Positions 13,141 to 24,961 of a stretch of 64,000 nt of DNA are shown here, in pieces. The translations under genes were made by a program, and so were the position numbers. Position 1 is the first letter of the stretch. The number at the start of each line of letters is the position of its first letter. The DNA is taken from assembly GCA_037389465.1 (NCBI GenBank), contig JAZARR010000230.1, positions 248,001 to 312,000 of the forward strand, written 5' to 3'. Source of the DNA: Baylisascaris procyonis (lineage: Eukaryota; Nematoda; Chromadorea; Rhabditida; Ascarididae). The notes beneath the pieces were generated by a model that was given only the letters and a program-made list of their open reading frames with translations, did no database searches and was not told the origin of the DNA.

Positions 13141-13414
13141 ACATACAAAGTTGAGAGACTTGCTGAGCAACTTATATAACCTCTACAGGCAAAGATAATA
13201 AGCCAGTAGAAAATTGATGTCACTAAAATATAACGCAGCAAAAGTTCGCCTTGTGTTTTCACCTTTAATGAATATAGCCCATCTTCTATTCTAAATAATA
13301 CTAAAAATAAACCTTAAACATAAATGAAACCGAAATGAAATCTCATTTCTACAAAACCGTATTTGATAAGATGCTAATTAAACAATTTGAATATTAAACC
13401 TATTTAACCTAACA

Positions 13415-14110
13415 GTTATAGTGTGAGTCAAATATTCGCACTAAGTACACGCAGTAAGTATAAAACTTTTAACAAGGTAAGCAAAAAGCCTTCAAAGAAT
13501 GGCGACAGGCATACGCAGATTGCGATGAATGAAATAAATTAAATAAACGATCCGATTGCTGAAGTATCTGATAGTGAAATGACTCAAAATAACTGACAGA
13601 TGGGCAAACATATAAAAAGAAAAAACGCACAAAGCAACAACCCGACTGCCTCTTCGACATACACAACAGTGGTAACACGCTAGCAAGTATGCAGTAACAA
13701 TGGCAACAACCATCGAATACAGTAATTTATAGCAATCGTCGCGCATATCAAACGTCGCCTCCAGCAAAAAATCTATCAAAATGCTGCCTTTTGCTACGTT
13801 TTTTGATCTTATTTTAGTTCACGATCATGTTTTCGCGCCATCTTTTAACTTGTCAGTCACGAAAATGGTTAGTAGATATTATCCACAATCTCAAACCTCA
13901 TTGTGATCTGTTAAGATCTGCGGGAATTATTGACACCTAACGATGCTAAGAAATTTTCTGATCTATTTCGTGCAGCTGCCAGCCGCTCACATTCTTTGAT
14001 GACACGGTTGTGCAACCGATTGTACTAGTGGACTACCATATGAAAGCACATATCACTGATCTCTAAAACACTTTGCAGAATTATAAGATCACAAACAAAA
14101 TATGCTCATG
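13415..14110. repeat. Duplicated module B, copy 1
   Basis: Nearly identical to 40,260-40,970 up to about position 13,830; after that both carry private changes (for example a GGCAAGGAAATTC-type insertion in the other copy). It includes a reading frame with a membrane segment. Confidence 0.9.
13492..13779 (-). other. Reading frame with a membrane segment, module B copy 1
   Basis: Frame MIDFLLEATFDMRDDCYKLL followed by a hydrophobic stretch (YSMVVAIVTAYLLACYHCC) and a second hydrophobic region, ending at TAA-type stop 13492. It overlaps an out-of-frame alternative. The partner at 40345-40632 is identical, so there is no codon-level test of function. Confidence 0.25.
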
Positions 14111-15430
14111 TGTTTAAATTACATAATACACAATATTCAAGCATTTAAAACCAATTTCTTTTACCACTCTTTATAGACAAAATACTGCGATCGCAATAAT
14201 ATCAATCATTTTAGCGCATTTTATTAGTGAAGATAAGTTTTTAAGTTATATTTTAAGTTAAAGAATTCTATTTTTTATTCATTTTCTTTACTTTGTTGCA
14301 AAAATTCTAAACCCCGAATCCGAATGGTTGTAGTATAACTTTCGAAAATCGAGCATTTTTCAACCCCACCCCCTATCTTCCCAAAATAAATCAGTTGCAT
14401 TTGAGAGGAAACAGTTTCATAAAAATTACAGGCTTCTAAAGGATGAAAGTACAGTCCATGCCATCTTCAGTTAGTAAAAGTATTGCATCTCGTCAGAGAC
14501 CTGGCAGAAATAAAACTTCCGGGCGAGAGTTCAAAATGAGAGGTTAGGCGGAAAGCTATCCAGAACTAGTTGAACTCCACTAAACAAATATCAACTTTGC
14601 AATGCCGACAATATTAATATCGAAGAAGTTTTTTCTTAGTAGTAGCGTGATACCTAGAATGATTTTCAAACGGCACAGAGTTTTCAAGGAAATGCCCTCA
14701 ACTCTTGAAATCATAGATTTAAGCTTTAAAAATGGCTAATAACAGGGTTATATTAGTATGCAAACACGAATCAAAACCTTTCAATGCATTTTAACTTCAA
14801 GTAGCAAGTCAATTCGCCGCAATATTAGTGAGTCAAATAACAACTATTGTTGCGCAAAATCTAATAAATATTGCCAATATACTAATGTAAGTGGATAAAA
14901 TCTTTTAAAAAATTTCACCAATGATTTCCGACATGGCACTACGGTAATTGATATTTGAAATAAAAGGGAAATTTGTGAGAGAGACGTTAAGGTAACAAGA
15001 AAGTTAGTTGCGTTCTCTTCAATAGTATAAGAGTGAAAAGAACGCAACCAAATATTTTTAACTTTTTGAGCATATTAAAATCTGTAACACATCTCTATCT
15101 CTCTGATTACGAATATCACACATATACTATTTATTTTGGCAATATAAAAAAACATAAGGAAATGAAAGCAATCACTATGACTATTAGATATACTAGGGGC
15201 ATACAAATAGAAACAACCAAATTATTTAGCAGAAATAAACTTTTGAAAGATAAGAAAATTGTCAATCAGTTCCTATGGGAAATATACCTTATTTCCAATC
15301 TAACCGATTCCGTCTCATTGATAAATAGACCAAAAATTGTCTAAAAGCTGTTTAAATGCAAACAGATGCTAAAATATTGAACTTTAGAAAGACACTATAA
15401 GTAACCATAAATCCTCAAATGACAAATGCT

Positions 15431-15500
15431 GTGCACTCGAAACGACATTGTGTCACAATTGAGTCGTTTCGAGTGCACTCGAGTCGTTCATTATGAACGA
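15431..15500. other. Two adjacent perfect inverted repeats (hairpins)
   Basis: GTGCACTCGAAACGAC (15431-15446) and its exact complement (15463-15478) flank a 16-base loop that itself contains ATTGTG/CACAAT. Next to it TCGTTCA (15484-15490) and TGAACGA (15494-15500) form a second hairpin. The surrounding 14,110-15,560 otherwise holds nothing that I can support. Confidence 0.85.
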
Positions 15501-15559
15501 AGAGTAATTTTCACACAAATGTTTCTGAGAGAATACGGAAGAGATATGATATAGGAAGT

Positions 15560-16180
15560 TTAGACGAACGAACAATTAGCAAAACGTACCTTCAAGTATC
15601 GAAGATGAAACAAGAGATAAATATTAACCAATAAATTGGTCGTTAGATGTTAAGTACTAATACTTTTAGTGGTAAACTTCAAAGCTTGAAACAAGCCTTG
15701 CAGCTTGATTCACCTTGTTATTTACAAAGTAGTCTTTGTTAGTGCTGAGTGTCAGCAAACCTGAACTCGTAAAGTCTTACCCTAACCGTCATATTGCGCA
15801 CCTTTCAAGAATCGAAGATCTTAAGCCCAAAATTTGCCTCCAAAGGAATATTTGTTGCCATCATTCCAAACCGCTTGGTCTAAAAATGTATTGCGTGTTA
15901 TATAAAAACTCGTTTACATTATAAATGATACTTTATTAACCATAATAATAAATATCTGAACAATCAATTTCGAGTAAAGGAATTTTCAAAAGAACACCAT
16001 GTTCAAACTTCACATGAGCCTTCTCGATGAGATAACCGAGGCCACAGAAGAAACACTTTCCAGCCACCTTCAAACGTCCGTCAGAACGTCGCGCATCCAA
16101 TCGCCTTTGTTTCGTTGAGCCTTTGCCTATAAACGGTGAAATTTCAGCACATATTTAAACATCATTTAAAATGATTTTTT
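15560..16180. repeat. Duplicated module C, copy 1
   Basis: Roughly 90 percent like 28,965-29,590. It contains a terminal zinc-ribbon-like exon on the minus strand (15,936-16,126). Confidence 0.85.
15936..16126 (-). pseudogene. Terminal exon of a zinc-ribbon protein, copy 1
   Basis: From acceptor CGTTTATAG to a TAA there are exactly 62 in-frame codons: KGSTKQRRLDARRSDG, RLKVAGKCFFCGLGYLIEK, AHVKFEHGVLLKIPLLEI, DCSDIYYYG. It keeps the second CxxC of a zinc ribbon (KCFFCG). The first pair, present in copy 2 as ECAQC, has been lost here through a one-base and a two-base deletion that cancel out. Family not recognised. Confidence 0.5.
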
Positions 16181-16239
16181 TTTTTAAATCTTCAAACAAA
16201 TAAGTTACTGGACTTCATTCGGTGATTTGGAATTCCCAT

Positions 16240-18560
16240 ACTCTAAAAGAACGGCGTAGCGTCGTACTTCAAAGCGTCCGTAATACAAAAACCCCATTGC
16301 AGGAATTCGTTTAATTGCAAATAAAACAAGGGCTAAACCACGAAATAAGGAGACCTGACATAAAACCAAGAAAAAAAGTAAAATGTCGTATGCTCGACAA
16401 ATACAAAAGTCTGCTAGACAGGATGCCCAAATTTACGTTTTCGCTATCGCGTCCAACAGACACCTCCCTAAATGATCAACAGGTAACGAAACACCTTCAA
16501 ATGATCAAACGCTCTTAAAAACCTTCTATAAACAAACAATTTTCCCAATGGATTTCTCTAAAAATAGTAAAGAATGAAAATAATAAACACAAGGAATAGA
16601 TACCTTACCGTTAAGCGCATGTGTTCTCCGCGTCGCTAATGTAAGACAGCGTAATATTCGTGACATCTGTGCAAAATGTTCGCATCAAATATGCTCGCAA
16701 ATCGGTGCCAACCGCATCTGTAAAATAAATATGCCCACATTAGGTGCGATATCTCGGATGCCCTTACCTGAACCAAGAGCTTAGGTCGGCAAATACAAAC
16801 AAATAACAATGAAAACCAATATTACCATCGAAATTTACTATGTCAAGGTAAATCGTACATCCCCCAAACAGGTGCCTCTTCAACAAGAATCCATCCTTGC
16901 CGATCTAACGTTCTGCTTTGTTCTCTAGGTAGTAGTATAGCATCTAGCATGACGACCTCGAATTGATGGCGACCACAACTCACCCGTCCTCTCCCTGCCT
17001 CCCTCCCTCTTCCCACCTCCCCTTGCACCTCAGCCCTACCAACGTGTCCCTATGCTTTGAACATGAATTTATATAATAAAAAAATGTCCCACAACGTAAG
17101 CATATTAACCATACCATCGAAACCGCTCGTTTCCTGTTCGAATATGCAAATATTACCACAGAGATCTTTGATCTTCTCCTGCATCTGTACACCTGAACGT
17201 TTTTGAAGTTGAGCGAGAATGGATGTTTTACGCTTCGATAACGAAAATCAACATCCCACAGTGTATTCCTACTTCCGAAAAAGATACTTTTGAGCGAAGA
17301 CTAGGCGAAGCTTTCATAGAATTTCCTAGATTGCCCACACCGGTAATACTGTCTTACAAACCATTTCCCTTATCAACAATGCCAAACGCAATCCCACCTC
17401 AAACTACGTAGATTGACGCTGTAAAGCTTGCGATATCTCCTAAACGAGACCGTACGGTGACACCGAATAAAAACTACCTGACTAAGCTCATTCATGATAA
17501 GCCTACGAACAACCATTTATTACCTGATGAGGTACCTGCCTCACAGAATGATCCTAAAACTTAATCCATACGATCATGCATACTAGCACTGAGCTATTTA
17601 TTTGCCCGCTGCTAAAAAAGAGCTAAATATTAATGGAAAATTCATCACAGAAAAACCTATTCAATGATACAACGCGTATACTATAAGCTCCTGACTACGA
17701 CGATCACTACGACAACATGCTGTAAAAGTTTTCTTTTCATTATCAAATTTTGCTTTTGCAGTGAGAATTAAATGTGGATCACCACCCACTGCGCACTGCC
17801 TTCGTTTTATCTTCGCAGTACAAAGCTCAATCCATAGGCGTCTCTACTTCCCATTTAATGATAATCAAAATGCAAAATAGTCTCAGTTGGAGTTAACAAT
17901 TCAAGCCAGCAATGGAGCGGTCTTACACATTAGCAGAGGACATTCAGGGATTTACCAAACATCATTGACAGCATCCCCATGCAGAGGTGAATGGATAGAA
18001 AGTTTTTAGGTTAGAAAATAAAGACCTAAAGTGCATTTGTAGTCTATATTATTAAATATCATTTTCAATTCAAATGTTTATTCAAATGAAATAAAAAGAT
18101 CCCAACTGAATTTCGGTGGTAAATTCAAGGCAGGAAATATTACCGCCAACCGGATGAAGAGAAAAGAAATAAAATTAAGAGTTCTCACATCTAAGCACCT
18201 CAAAAGGAACATCTACGGAGTAAAGAGATGGACACCGTAAGTAACATTTACCAGAAGGAAGTTCCTCTTTGGATATCCGTTTAATCCCTTTTCCTTTACC
18301 TCCTCGGCTCTTCCTTCCTTTGCCTGTGGCTCAATCGTCCTCTTAAGGATAAAACGTATTTAATCGCTTAACACTACTTTATATCCCATTTTTTCAGCCA
18401 CTAAATATGAATGCGAGGACTGAGTGCGCAGCCTAAAAATATATAAAACCTCACTGATACACATTAATGGGTGCGACCGACTCTAGATTGACATTTGTCA
18501 AGGAAGCCTCTGCAATCACCTAAGCTCACTTCCCTTGAAATAGTTTCCTGCACACACCAC
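16240..18560. repeat. Segmental duplication copy A3 (short, mixed age)
   Basis: Matches A1 about 220-2,770. From 16,303 to 17,220 it appears identical to A1 (offset 16,020). Then 254 bases of A1 (1,201-1,454) are replaced by GG, and the remainder (17,223-18,560) is clearly diverged with substitutions and indels, including about 40 extra bases near 17,880. The left flank (16,240-16,302) is also diverged. Confidence 0.9.
16609..18348 (-). pseudogene. ufl-1: UFL1 relic, copy 3 (internal deletion)
   Basis: The Lys/Gly-rich exon (18348-18252) is better preserved here: GKGRKSRGGKGKGIKRISKE then ELPS, with a TAA at its start and one TGA. The second exon keeps only its last 106 bases (17220-17115) because a 254-bp segment including its acceptor is gone. 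The CTDVTN exon (16717-16609) is identical to copies 1 and 2. Clearly non-functional. Confidence 0.66.
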
Positions 18561-18579
18561 CCTATACTATAGCCGAATT

Positions 18580-18812
18580 AGTATCTTATTCACTGCTGCG
18601 AATACTAATTCAAGCACCCTAACAAACACCACAATTCTCGACAGAATAAATGAAACACTATAAGAGAAAACTGCAGCCAAGATCTGCTGTATTCGAGGAA
18701 TTTCCGAGTGGATTTCGACTATTCGCGAAGAATATGTGAATTTATTGAAGAAACACGAGATGTGCAATACAATGCAGAGTGTCCGGATGTCAATATAGCC
18801 AAATAAAATGCC
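18580..18812 (+). pseudogene. Plus-strand coding relic with one stop
   Basis: One plus frame reads AANTNSSTLTNTTILDRINE then TL, a TAA, and continues EKTAAKICCIRGISEWISTI, REEYVNLLKKHEMCNTM, QSVRMSI and TAG. The composition is protein-like on both sides of the stop. It begins where similarity to the A blocks ends. Minus frames over the same bases are hydrophobic and open too, so strand choice is uncertain. Confidence 0.3.
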
Positions 18813-20394
18813 AAAAAAAAAACCTAAACCATCCAAGTGTCCAAAGTGTTTCAACTTTAGCACTTAAATCTTGGAAAAGAATGAGAAAGTTCATAAGCAT
18901 GATAGCATCGCAGACATCCTTCGACGAACTTATCACTTAAAAAACAAAAAAAACCTAAGAACTCGAATGCAAAACATACCTTTTCCTCTTTTTAACCATT
19001 TTTATGCTGCTTGTTCCACAGCGCAGCTTCCCTCTCGGCTCTATCGTGTGTAGAACGGCTGTCCCGATGCCGACATCCATTCCTCAAAACAATATGCTCA
19101 TTAAAAAGCAGATTCTAAACCCACCATAACAAGCAAATCTACTTGCTGGACAGTGACAGCTTGAATTAGAAACCAAAAAACGAACGGCGCAGACCAACTT
19201 TGAATATTATGGCCCCATTCAATTGTTCACCCCTTATTCAATGCCTGCCTTTCACATAATTGAAATTCAACGGGAAATCTCAAACTGAGAGTAAGAAGAA
19301 AAAGAAAATTAACCTAAAAACTAAAACATCAAGAATTGAGGGTGGTCCTAAAAACATTTAACTTAACTACACTCAGAATTTATTAAGCAGGTTCGCTGAA
19401 TCGGAGAACACTACACCTTTGTTTCCGATCCTTTTCGCCTTCGCCATTATATACCACTTATTGCGCCTTGGGTAAATCGATAAGCTAGATTAATAGTACT
19501 AACCTCTTCCACGAGGAGTTTATCCCTCTATGTAGTTGTAAATGTACAGCCAAGGCTAAAATATGGTATAAAGTCGGGCACTTTTAACGATCGTCACCGA
19601 CAAAAACTCCACATTAAGACAGAGAAAAATCAAAGACACTCTGTCAACTGCATTTTTCATCAGCTTTGTCTCTATAATACAGGATATTTTCATAGGCCGA
19701 GAGCTTCAAGTGGGACATTTAGAGAGACCTAACGGCATTATGTGCAGACAATGAAATACCATCCGCTTCATTATGACCTGCTCATGATTCAACTGAGCGT
19801 TGAATCAATAAGTTTCCACTTTGTACCCAAATTCGATTAGAAGTTTTCCAAGTCTTTTCAGGTCAAAATAAGGTTGAACGCCCGCAAACTTTTGCCAATA
19901 AACAAAATTATTATTTCACTTAACGAACTGAGGGGGTAATATTTCCAATTCAGAAACTAAAATATATTTAGATCAAAATTAGCAAATATTTGGAGTGAAA
20001 GAGTTCACTTCAGATCCCTCAGCGATATCAATCAATGTTCTATCACCCCACATCTATTTCATGAGACGTTTATTATAACTATTCTCATATTGTATTATAT
20101 TCTTTTGTCAATTTTACAATTAAATTGCAAATTTCTTCACAAAATATAGCATAACGCATATCTGATGACAGCTTAGAGTACTGCTGTGAGCAATTCTTTT
20201 AATTCGAGTTAATTTTTCACTTGGCAGTAATAAACATAACTCCGACTTGCCAATCAGACCCTTTGTTACTACCTCTTGCACTTATTTCATTGGAACGCAA
20301 CAACGGATCAACATCTTAGACCGCTGCTCCAACTCTATTACAATCGACAGCCACAACTACTAATAGCAATATTATCCGTCAAGCACACACAAAC

Positions 20395-20560
20395 GCGACC
20401 CCTCGAAGGACGATAGAAATAGGGAGGAAATAATGGATGGGTGAAATTATCCGTCTAAAAGTAGTTGGAACGATGCCAAAGCCAAGGTCGTGTCAGGACG
20501 TTTATCCGTCTCTTGCAACTTCGTATTCCTCATCAATCACCATAAATGAGACGGAAAACA
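20395..20560. repeat. A-block fragment
   Basis: Diverged copy of about 3,710-3,880 (shared CGACCCCTCGAAGGA and GTCGTGTCAGGACG elements). The neighbouring 18,820-20,395 and 20,560-20,860 show no gene or repeat that I can support. Confidence 0.75.
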
Positions 20561-21006
20561 CAAACACAAGAACAACCTCCTCTATCCCCATGACTTTTTC
20601 AGTGTGATTTTAGGTAAAGTCGTATGACAATAGAAAATTCTGCTCCTCCTACAATCTGCAACTAGAAAGGGCATCGTTGCATATCAGCGCATAAATTATT
20701 ATGCACCACTGCCCATTTCACCCTATTTATCTGTCCTCTATATTAACCTATGCAGTACGCCTTGAGTCGTAATTGATTAAAAGCGCACATTGACGCAACT
20801 CACTATAAAAATAAACCACCAAATAACCATAACAGATTGTTGAATTCATTTTAAACCCATCCTCAGGACAGCAAAAGTAGAAAAGAAGCCCAACAAGTAA
20901 TACGGTAGGAAGCAACCTTTAGGAGGGATAAGAGGTGCAAGTCGCGAGTCACCGCATTTCCCAACAATTCACGACTTCCGCTTCCATAAGCACTGCGCGA
21001 ACTCAC

Positions 21007-21086
21007 TCCCTTCAGAGCTTCGAAGACTTTAGCCGTTGTGTAGATGTCGTCATTTTCCCATCCGATCCTCAAATAAGCAAACAGTT
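21007..21086 (-). CDS. Candidate exon of an unknown gene
   Basis: Acceptor TTTTCATATTAG and consensus donor GGA|GTGAGT enclose 80 nt with 26 full codons: LFAYLRIGWENDDIYTTAKV then FEALKG. No family recognised; it may belong with the exons at 23.2-24.0 kb, but phases do not link them directly. Confidence 0.35.
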
Positions 21087-21419
21087 CTAATATGAAAACA
21101 GCAGCGAAATAAAACTTGAATCCGAAAAAAAAAATCGGAATAAAAAATTTGAATACGATGCAATCCGAAACTGAACATGAGTTCTTCAATGATCGAAATG
21201 ACATTGTGTCCAGCTCAGCTATTTTCCTCATCACATAGGATTAATCACAATATCACTACAGTGATTGGGGAATCATTCAGAACTCCTCTTCGCAAAATGA
21301 GTGAACAAATACACATGTATTACAATGAGCTGGAGCCCTCACGAGTCAACTCGAGGTCTCTATCGATCCCAAAAGCCAAAAAGAATAAATAAAGAGGGTC
21401 TAAGCTACATATTTCATTA

Positions 21420-21690
21420 CTTCAACTCAGACACACACCCGGACGTTGGTGTGTGAATATTCGAACAAACGAAAAAAAAAAACAATAAATACAAACAATT
21501 CTGGAAAAAGATGAATTGAGACAATCGAATGAGGGATATAAAAGGTTCATAGACGACATATAAATCAGTTAAGCGTAAAAGAACTAGAAGAGGAAGCAAA
21601 AAAAATTCCTAACGAATATATACCGCTACGTAAGGATCAGCTAGACGTTAACACTAAATCGAATATCCTAACAACAAACAGATTCAAACA
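21420..21690. repeat. A-block fragment
   Basis: Close copy of 5,335-5,600, including the GTTGGTGTGTG element, the A-run and the GAAGAGGAAGCAAAAAAA stretch. Confidence 0.85.
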
Positions 21691-22369
21691 GAACAACAAA
21701 CAACAACTAGATTCACTATCCGCAACAAGTTCATTTCAATATACAATAAACAGAAAACGTCGAGGAAATTATGAGTGAAAAATTGAAATAACTTTCCTTC
21801 CTCCTTCCCCACCCTGAAAACAATATTTCAACGAGCATCGTCGTCCACCCACATTATTACCATAACAAGTGCCTAAACACCTGTCTACCAATAACCCCCT
21901 CCTGCCTGCATTTATCACCGCACATTTCCCATCATCCATACCATCCACGTACCTCCATCGCTTATTTTTGTGTCTTCCCATGGAAGATTTATTCCCTATA
22001 TAAATTCCTTTCTTTCTAGGCAAATAAAGAAAATTTCTGAATGTAAAACACCTCTTCAAATGAACAAGAAAACCAACATATCTGGTTTCCCGCAGCGATG
22101 TGATGAATTTCTTCTTATAAACAATGTGATCCGCTACGACCGCCTTGCGTATGTTTCACTTCATCGTTGCCATAACCCAGTAGAACCAACGAAACGCCGA
22201 CCCATTCATCGACCGATGCAGAATTCGACTCGACTTGTGCACGTTTCCTACCGACGTTGTCAGATTGCTATAGAATTTTTCAAAACCATCTGAAAAGTAG
22301 GCTCACATCACTGACGGACGCATAATCAAATATACAAACACTTGAAAATATTTTACCTCACCTAAGTGC

Positions 22370-22640
22370 GCAAAGCCCGAGTTCAAGCTCAAGCTCAACT
22401 ATCTCATCTTTACACTTCTATGGTACATAGGACGTATGTATATGATAGGGTACAACCACCTGCTATGAACAAACACCTCTTAAAGCAAATATATAGAGGT
22501 AAACACTACCTTAAGAAAGACTCTGCTTCGATCCACGTACAGTTGTTGTCTTGGATATCACATTTCCACACAACACCCTCTAATCTATACCAACACAAGC
22601 TGAAACCAAGCACACCCCCTCCCCCACATACCGCACATCA
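22370..22640. repeat. A-block fragment
   Basis: Diverged copy of about 7,484-7,760 (shared ACCACCTGCTATGAA and CACTACC.TAAGAAAGA elements). The right end is C/A-rich. Confidence 0.7.
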
Positions 22641-23202
22641 TAGACGCCACACATACTGCAATCCCCTCCCCCACTCCCACGCCATAATTTTCGATATTTT
22701 TACTGAAAGAAAATGATTCGTTAAAATAAACCAAATTTGCAATTATAAAAGGAATTTAACTAAATGATTTCTCGACAAGAAATTCCAATACAAAAATTTC
22801 TGAAAAAATTGCCCTCTTCGATAATTTTTACTTCCAATAAGAAAGGGTCTCACTTCTACGATACTGCCATTACAATTAGACTAAAGTAATTGCACCTTTA
22901 CTATTGAACATTGAAACAAAAAAGGAAAAATTTATAAAAATACTGCCATTAACCGCGGCGGTAACCTCCTCCCTTCCCTCCCAACACCCCCTCCTTTTTA
23001 TCAAAATTTTCATTAGATTCTCTGCATCGTAGAAACTTATTCATCATTAAGCATTCATTGCGAAACGCATAACCATTAAGAATCCATCTTCCCCTCTTCC
23101 TTTCCCTCCCCACCCACTTCCAAAAACTTGAATTATTTGAAAAAGCGAAAGCAAAGGGAGAAGAAGGGGGAACCATTTAATCCAAAATAAGAAGAGGATA
23201 AC

Positions 23203-23999
23203 CTGCTCGCTGAGGGCGATAAAATCGGCGATAAACTTGGCAATAATCATTCGATTTGAACACAACGTTCCGTTAACCTCGCAAGTGCTTGTGCCACTGT
23301 CAAAACTGCAAATAAATAAACAACATATTTGATAATTATGCAAAACAGGACATTATAAAAATAATAAAGTACTATATGATTCAACAAAACAACCCACTAG
23401 AAACATCGGGACAGAGTCCCATTACAACGAACTCCCACAGTATCATTCATGCAAACTATACGATCCTGATTACAAGTCTCTACTTCACTAATAAATTTCA
23501 TTTAAAAGAATCATAGTTCATGAATTAAGCATAACCATTCATTTAACAAGATTAGGAAAATTATATCTCAACTTCAGTTTATCATCAAGTTGGAGCCATC
23601 TATCCAGTGTTGACATTAAATATGCCAAAGCAACCTACTTCACAAAGACATTGCATAATTCGATGCATTCAAGCGCCCTATCGAAAAACTCACTTCCCTT
23701 TTCGAAGCAATTAAAGTTAACACAGTTTCATCGTCCAAGACTTTATCACAACATAAATTCCCTCAAATTTATGCAGAACATTTCGAGGTAAAAAATGCGA
23801 AGAAATCTCCGCGAAGAAAATTTGTGCAAGAGAATTATGAAAGTTATGCAACAGAAAGAACCTCTATAATATGAGTTCCTATTATGCACAAAAACCTAAA
23901 GAGAAGGTTGTCTAAAAATACTTCAAATTACCAACCTGCTTGTTTCTGAAATCGTCGTCATACCGATCGGTTGCCAATAGTCAATGGCAACCCCAAAAC
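23203..23999 (-). CDS. Two linked exons of an unknown gene
   Basis: Exon 23999-23936 (ac. ATTTCAG, donor AG|GTTGGT) encodes FGVAIDYWQPIGMTTISETS; exon 23305-23203 (ac. ATTTGCAG, donor CAG|GTTATC) encodes FDSGTSTCEVNGTLCSNRMI and IAKFIADFIALSEQ. Phases fit (2 then 1 base form Ser). Two NGT-type glycosylation or extracellular Cys features are suggestive of a membrane or secreted protein, but I do not recognise it. Upstream and downstream exons were not identified. Confidence 0.5.
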
Positions 24000-24841
24000 C
24001 TGAAATTAGAGAATGCGTTGCTGAATCAGATAGTACCGTCGTAAAGATAAATTTCCAGCTTGAAATGTGAATGTGCGAAAAACTCGATGAAAATAGACTG
24101 GCTGGAGGGGGAGCAGAAAGACTGAGTGAAAAGAGTTACGAAGAAGGATGAGCCGAAATTTCTGACCAGTCAAATGCGGCTAAAGATGCACTTAAACCTC
24201 TCATAGAAGAAGAGATGAAGGAAAGGAAACGGTTCAGGCACGTTACTAAAGATCAGCAACCTGAATCTAGCAGGGCTTAAAAAGGTTCGCTGCGATATCC
24301 GTATAATCCATGAACAAATCTCTAACCTAGGTAACGTTCTGCAACAATTTTGCCCAGCTTATATGATCAAATATGGCTAAAATGTGATCAACATGGGCCA
24401 TAATGGACCTCGCGATCAATAAAAGAACGCTATGCAGCTCGAGTGCAAGAATTTGAACACAGATCAGCTCGTTTAAAATCTGACCAATTACTTGTTGCAG
24501 CATTCTCCAAACTTTTTGTGTCAAAAATAACGAATTAATTTTCTTTCTATGAATAATTTTCAGTGCAAAATTATCTCTAAGGAACCAAAAGTGAAATGAT
24601 TTTTCAGTTGCTAAAGAAATATACAAGAAAAAATGATCCCAACGAGATATTTGCTATTTTGCGTGAATGAATCGAGGCGGAAATGTCCAAATTTGAGGTG
24701 ATCAAGACCAGTTTGTGATGGATCAACAAAAATCACGCACACTGCATTCCCCTTCTTTTCGCAGATTGAAGAAAAAACACTAAAAAACACATCAAAAAAA
24801 CTAAAAGATATAAAAAATATCCTCACCAAAGAATGGTGATA

Positions 24842-24961
24842 TTATGGTCGGCATATAAAATTGTGAAGTCCTCGTAATCGACGCGATCTTCTCAACCGAA
24901 CCGAAAGTGAAGTCATCGACTCGGCACTATTTCTTGCCAATTGCCTCATCGGCAAGGAAAG
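24842..24961 (-). other. Candidate terminal exon, Arg-rich
   Basis: After acceptor GATTTGCAG, 39 codons to TAA: LSLPMRQLARNSAESMTSLS, VRLRRSRRLRGLHNFICRP. The other two minus frames stop early. It is unlinked to a gene. The flanks 24,000-24,840 and 24,962-26,970 contain several open but unconvincing frames and no recognised gene. Confidence 0.25.

Noticed and set aside
15033..15344. 103-codon plus frame
   Set aside because: The AT-driven composition has no splice context and no conserved partner; it is likely chance.
18567..18863. 98-codon hydrophobic minus frame
   Set aside because: The plus strand over the same bases reads as more protein-like with polar, mixed composition; the minus frame is probably its complement.
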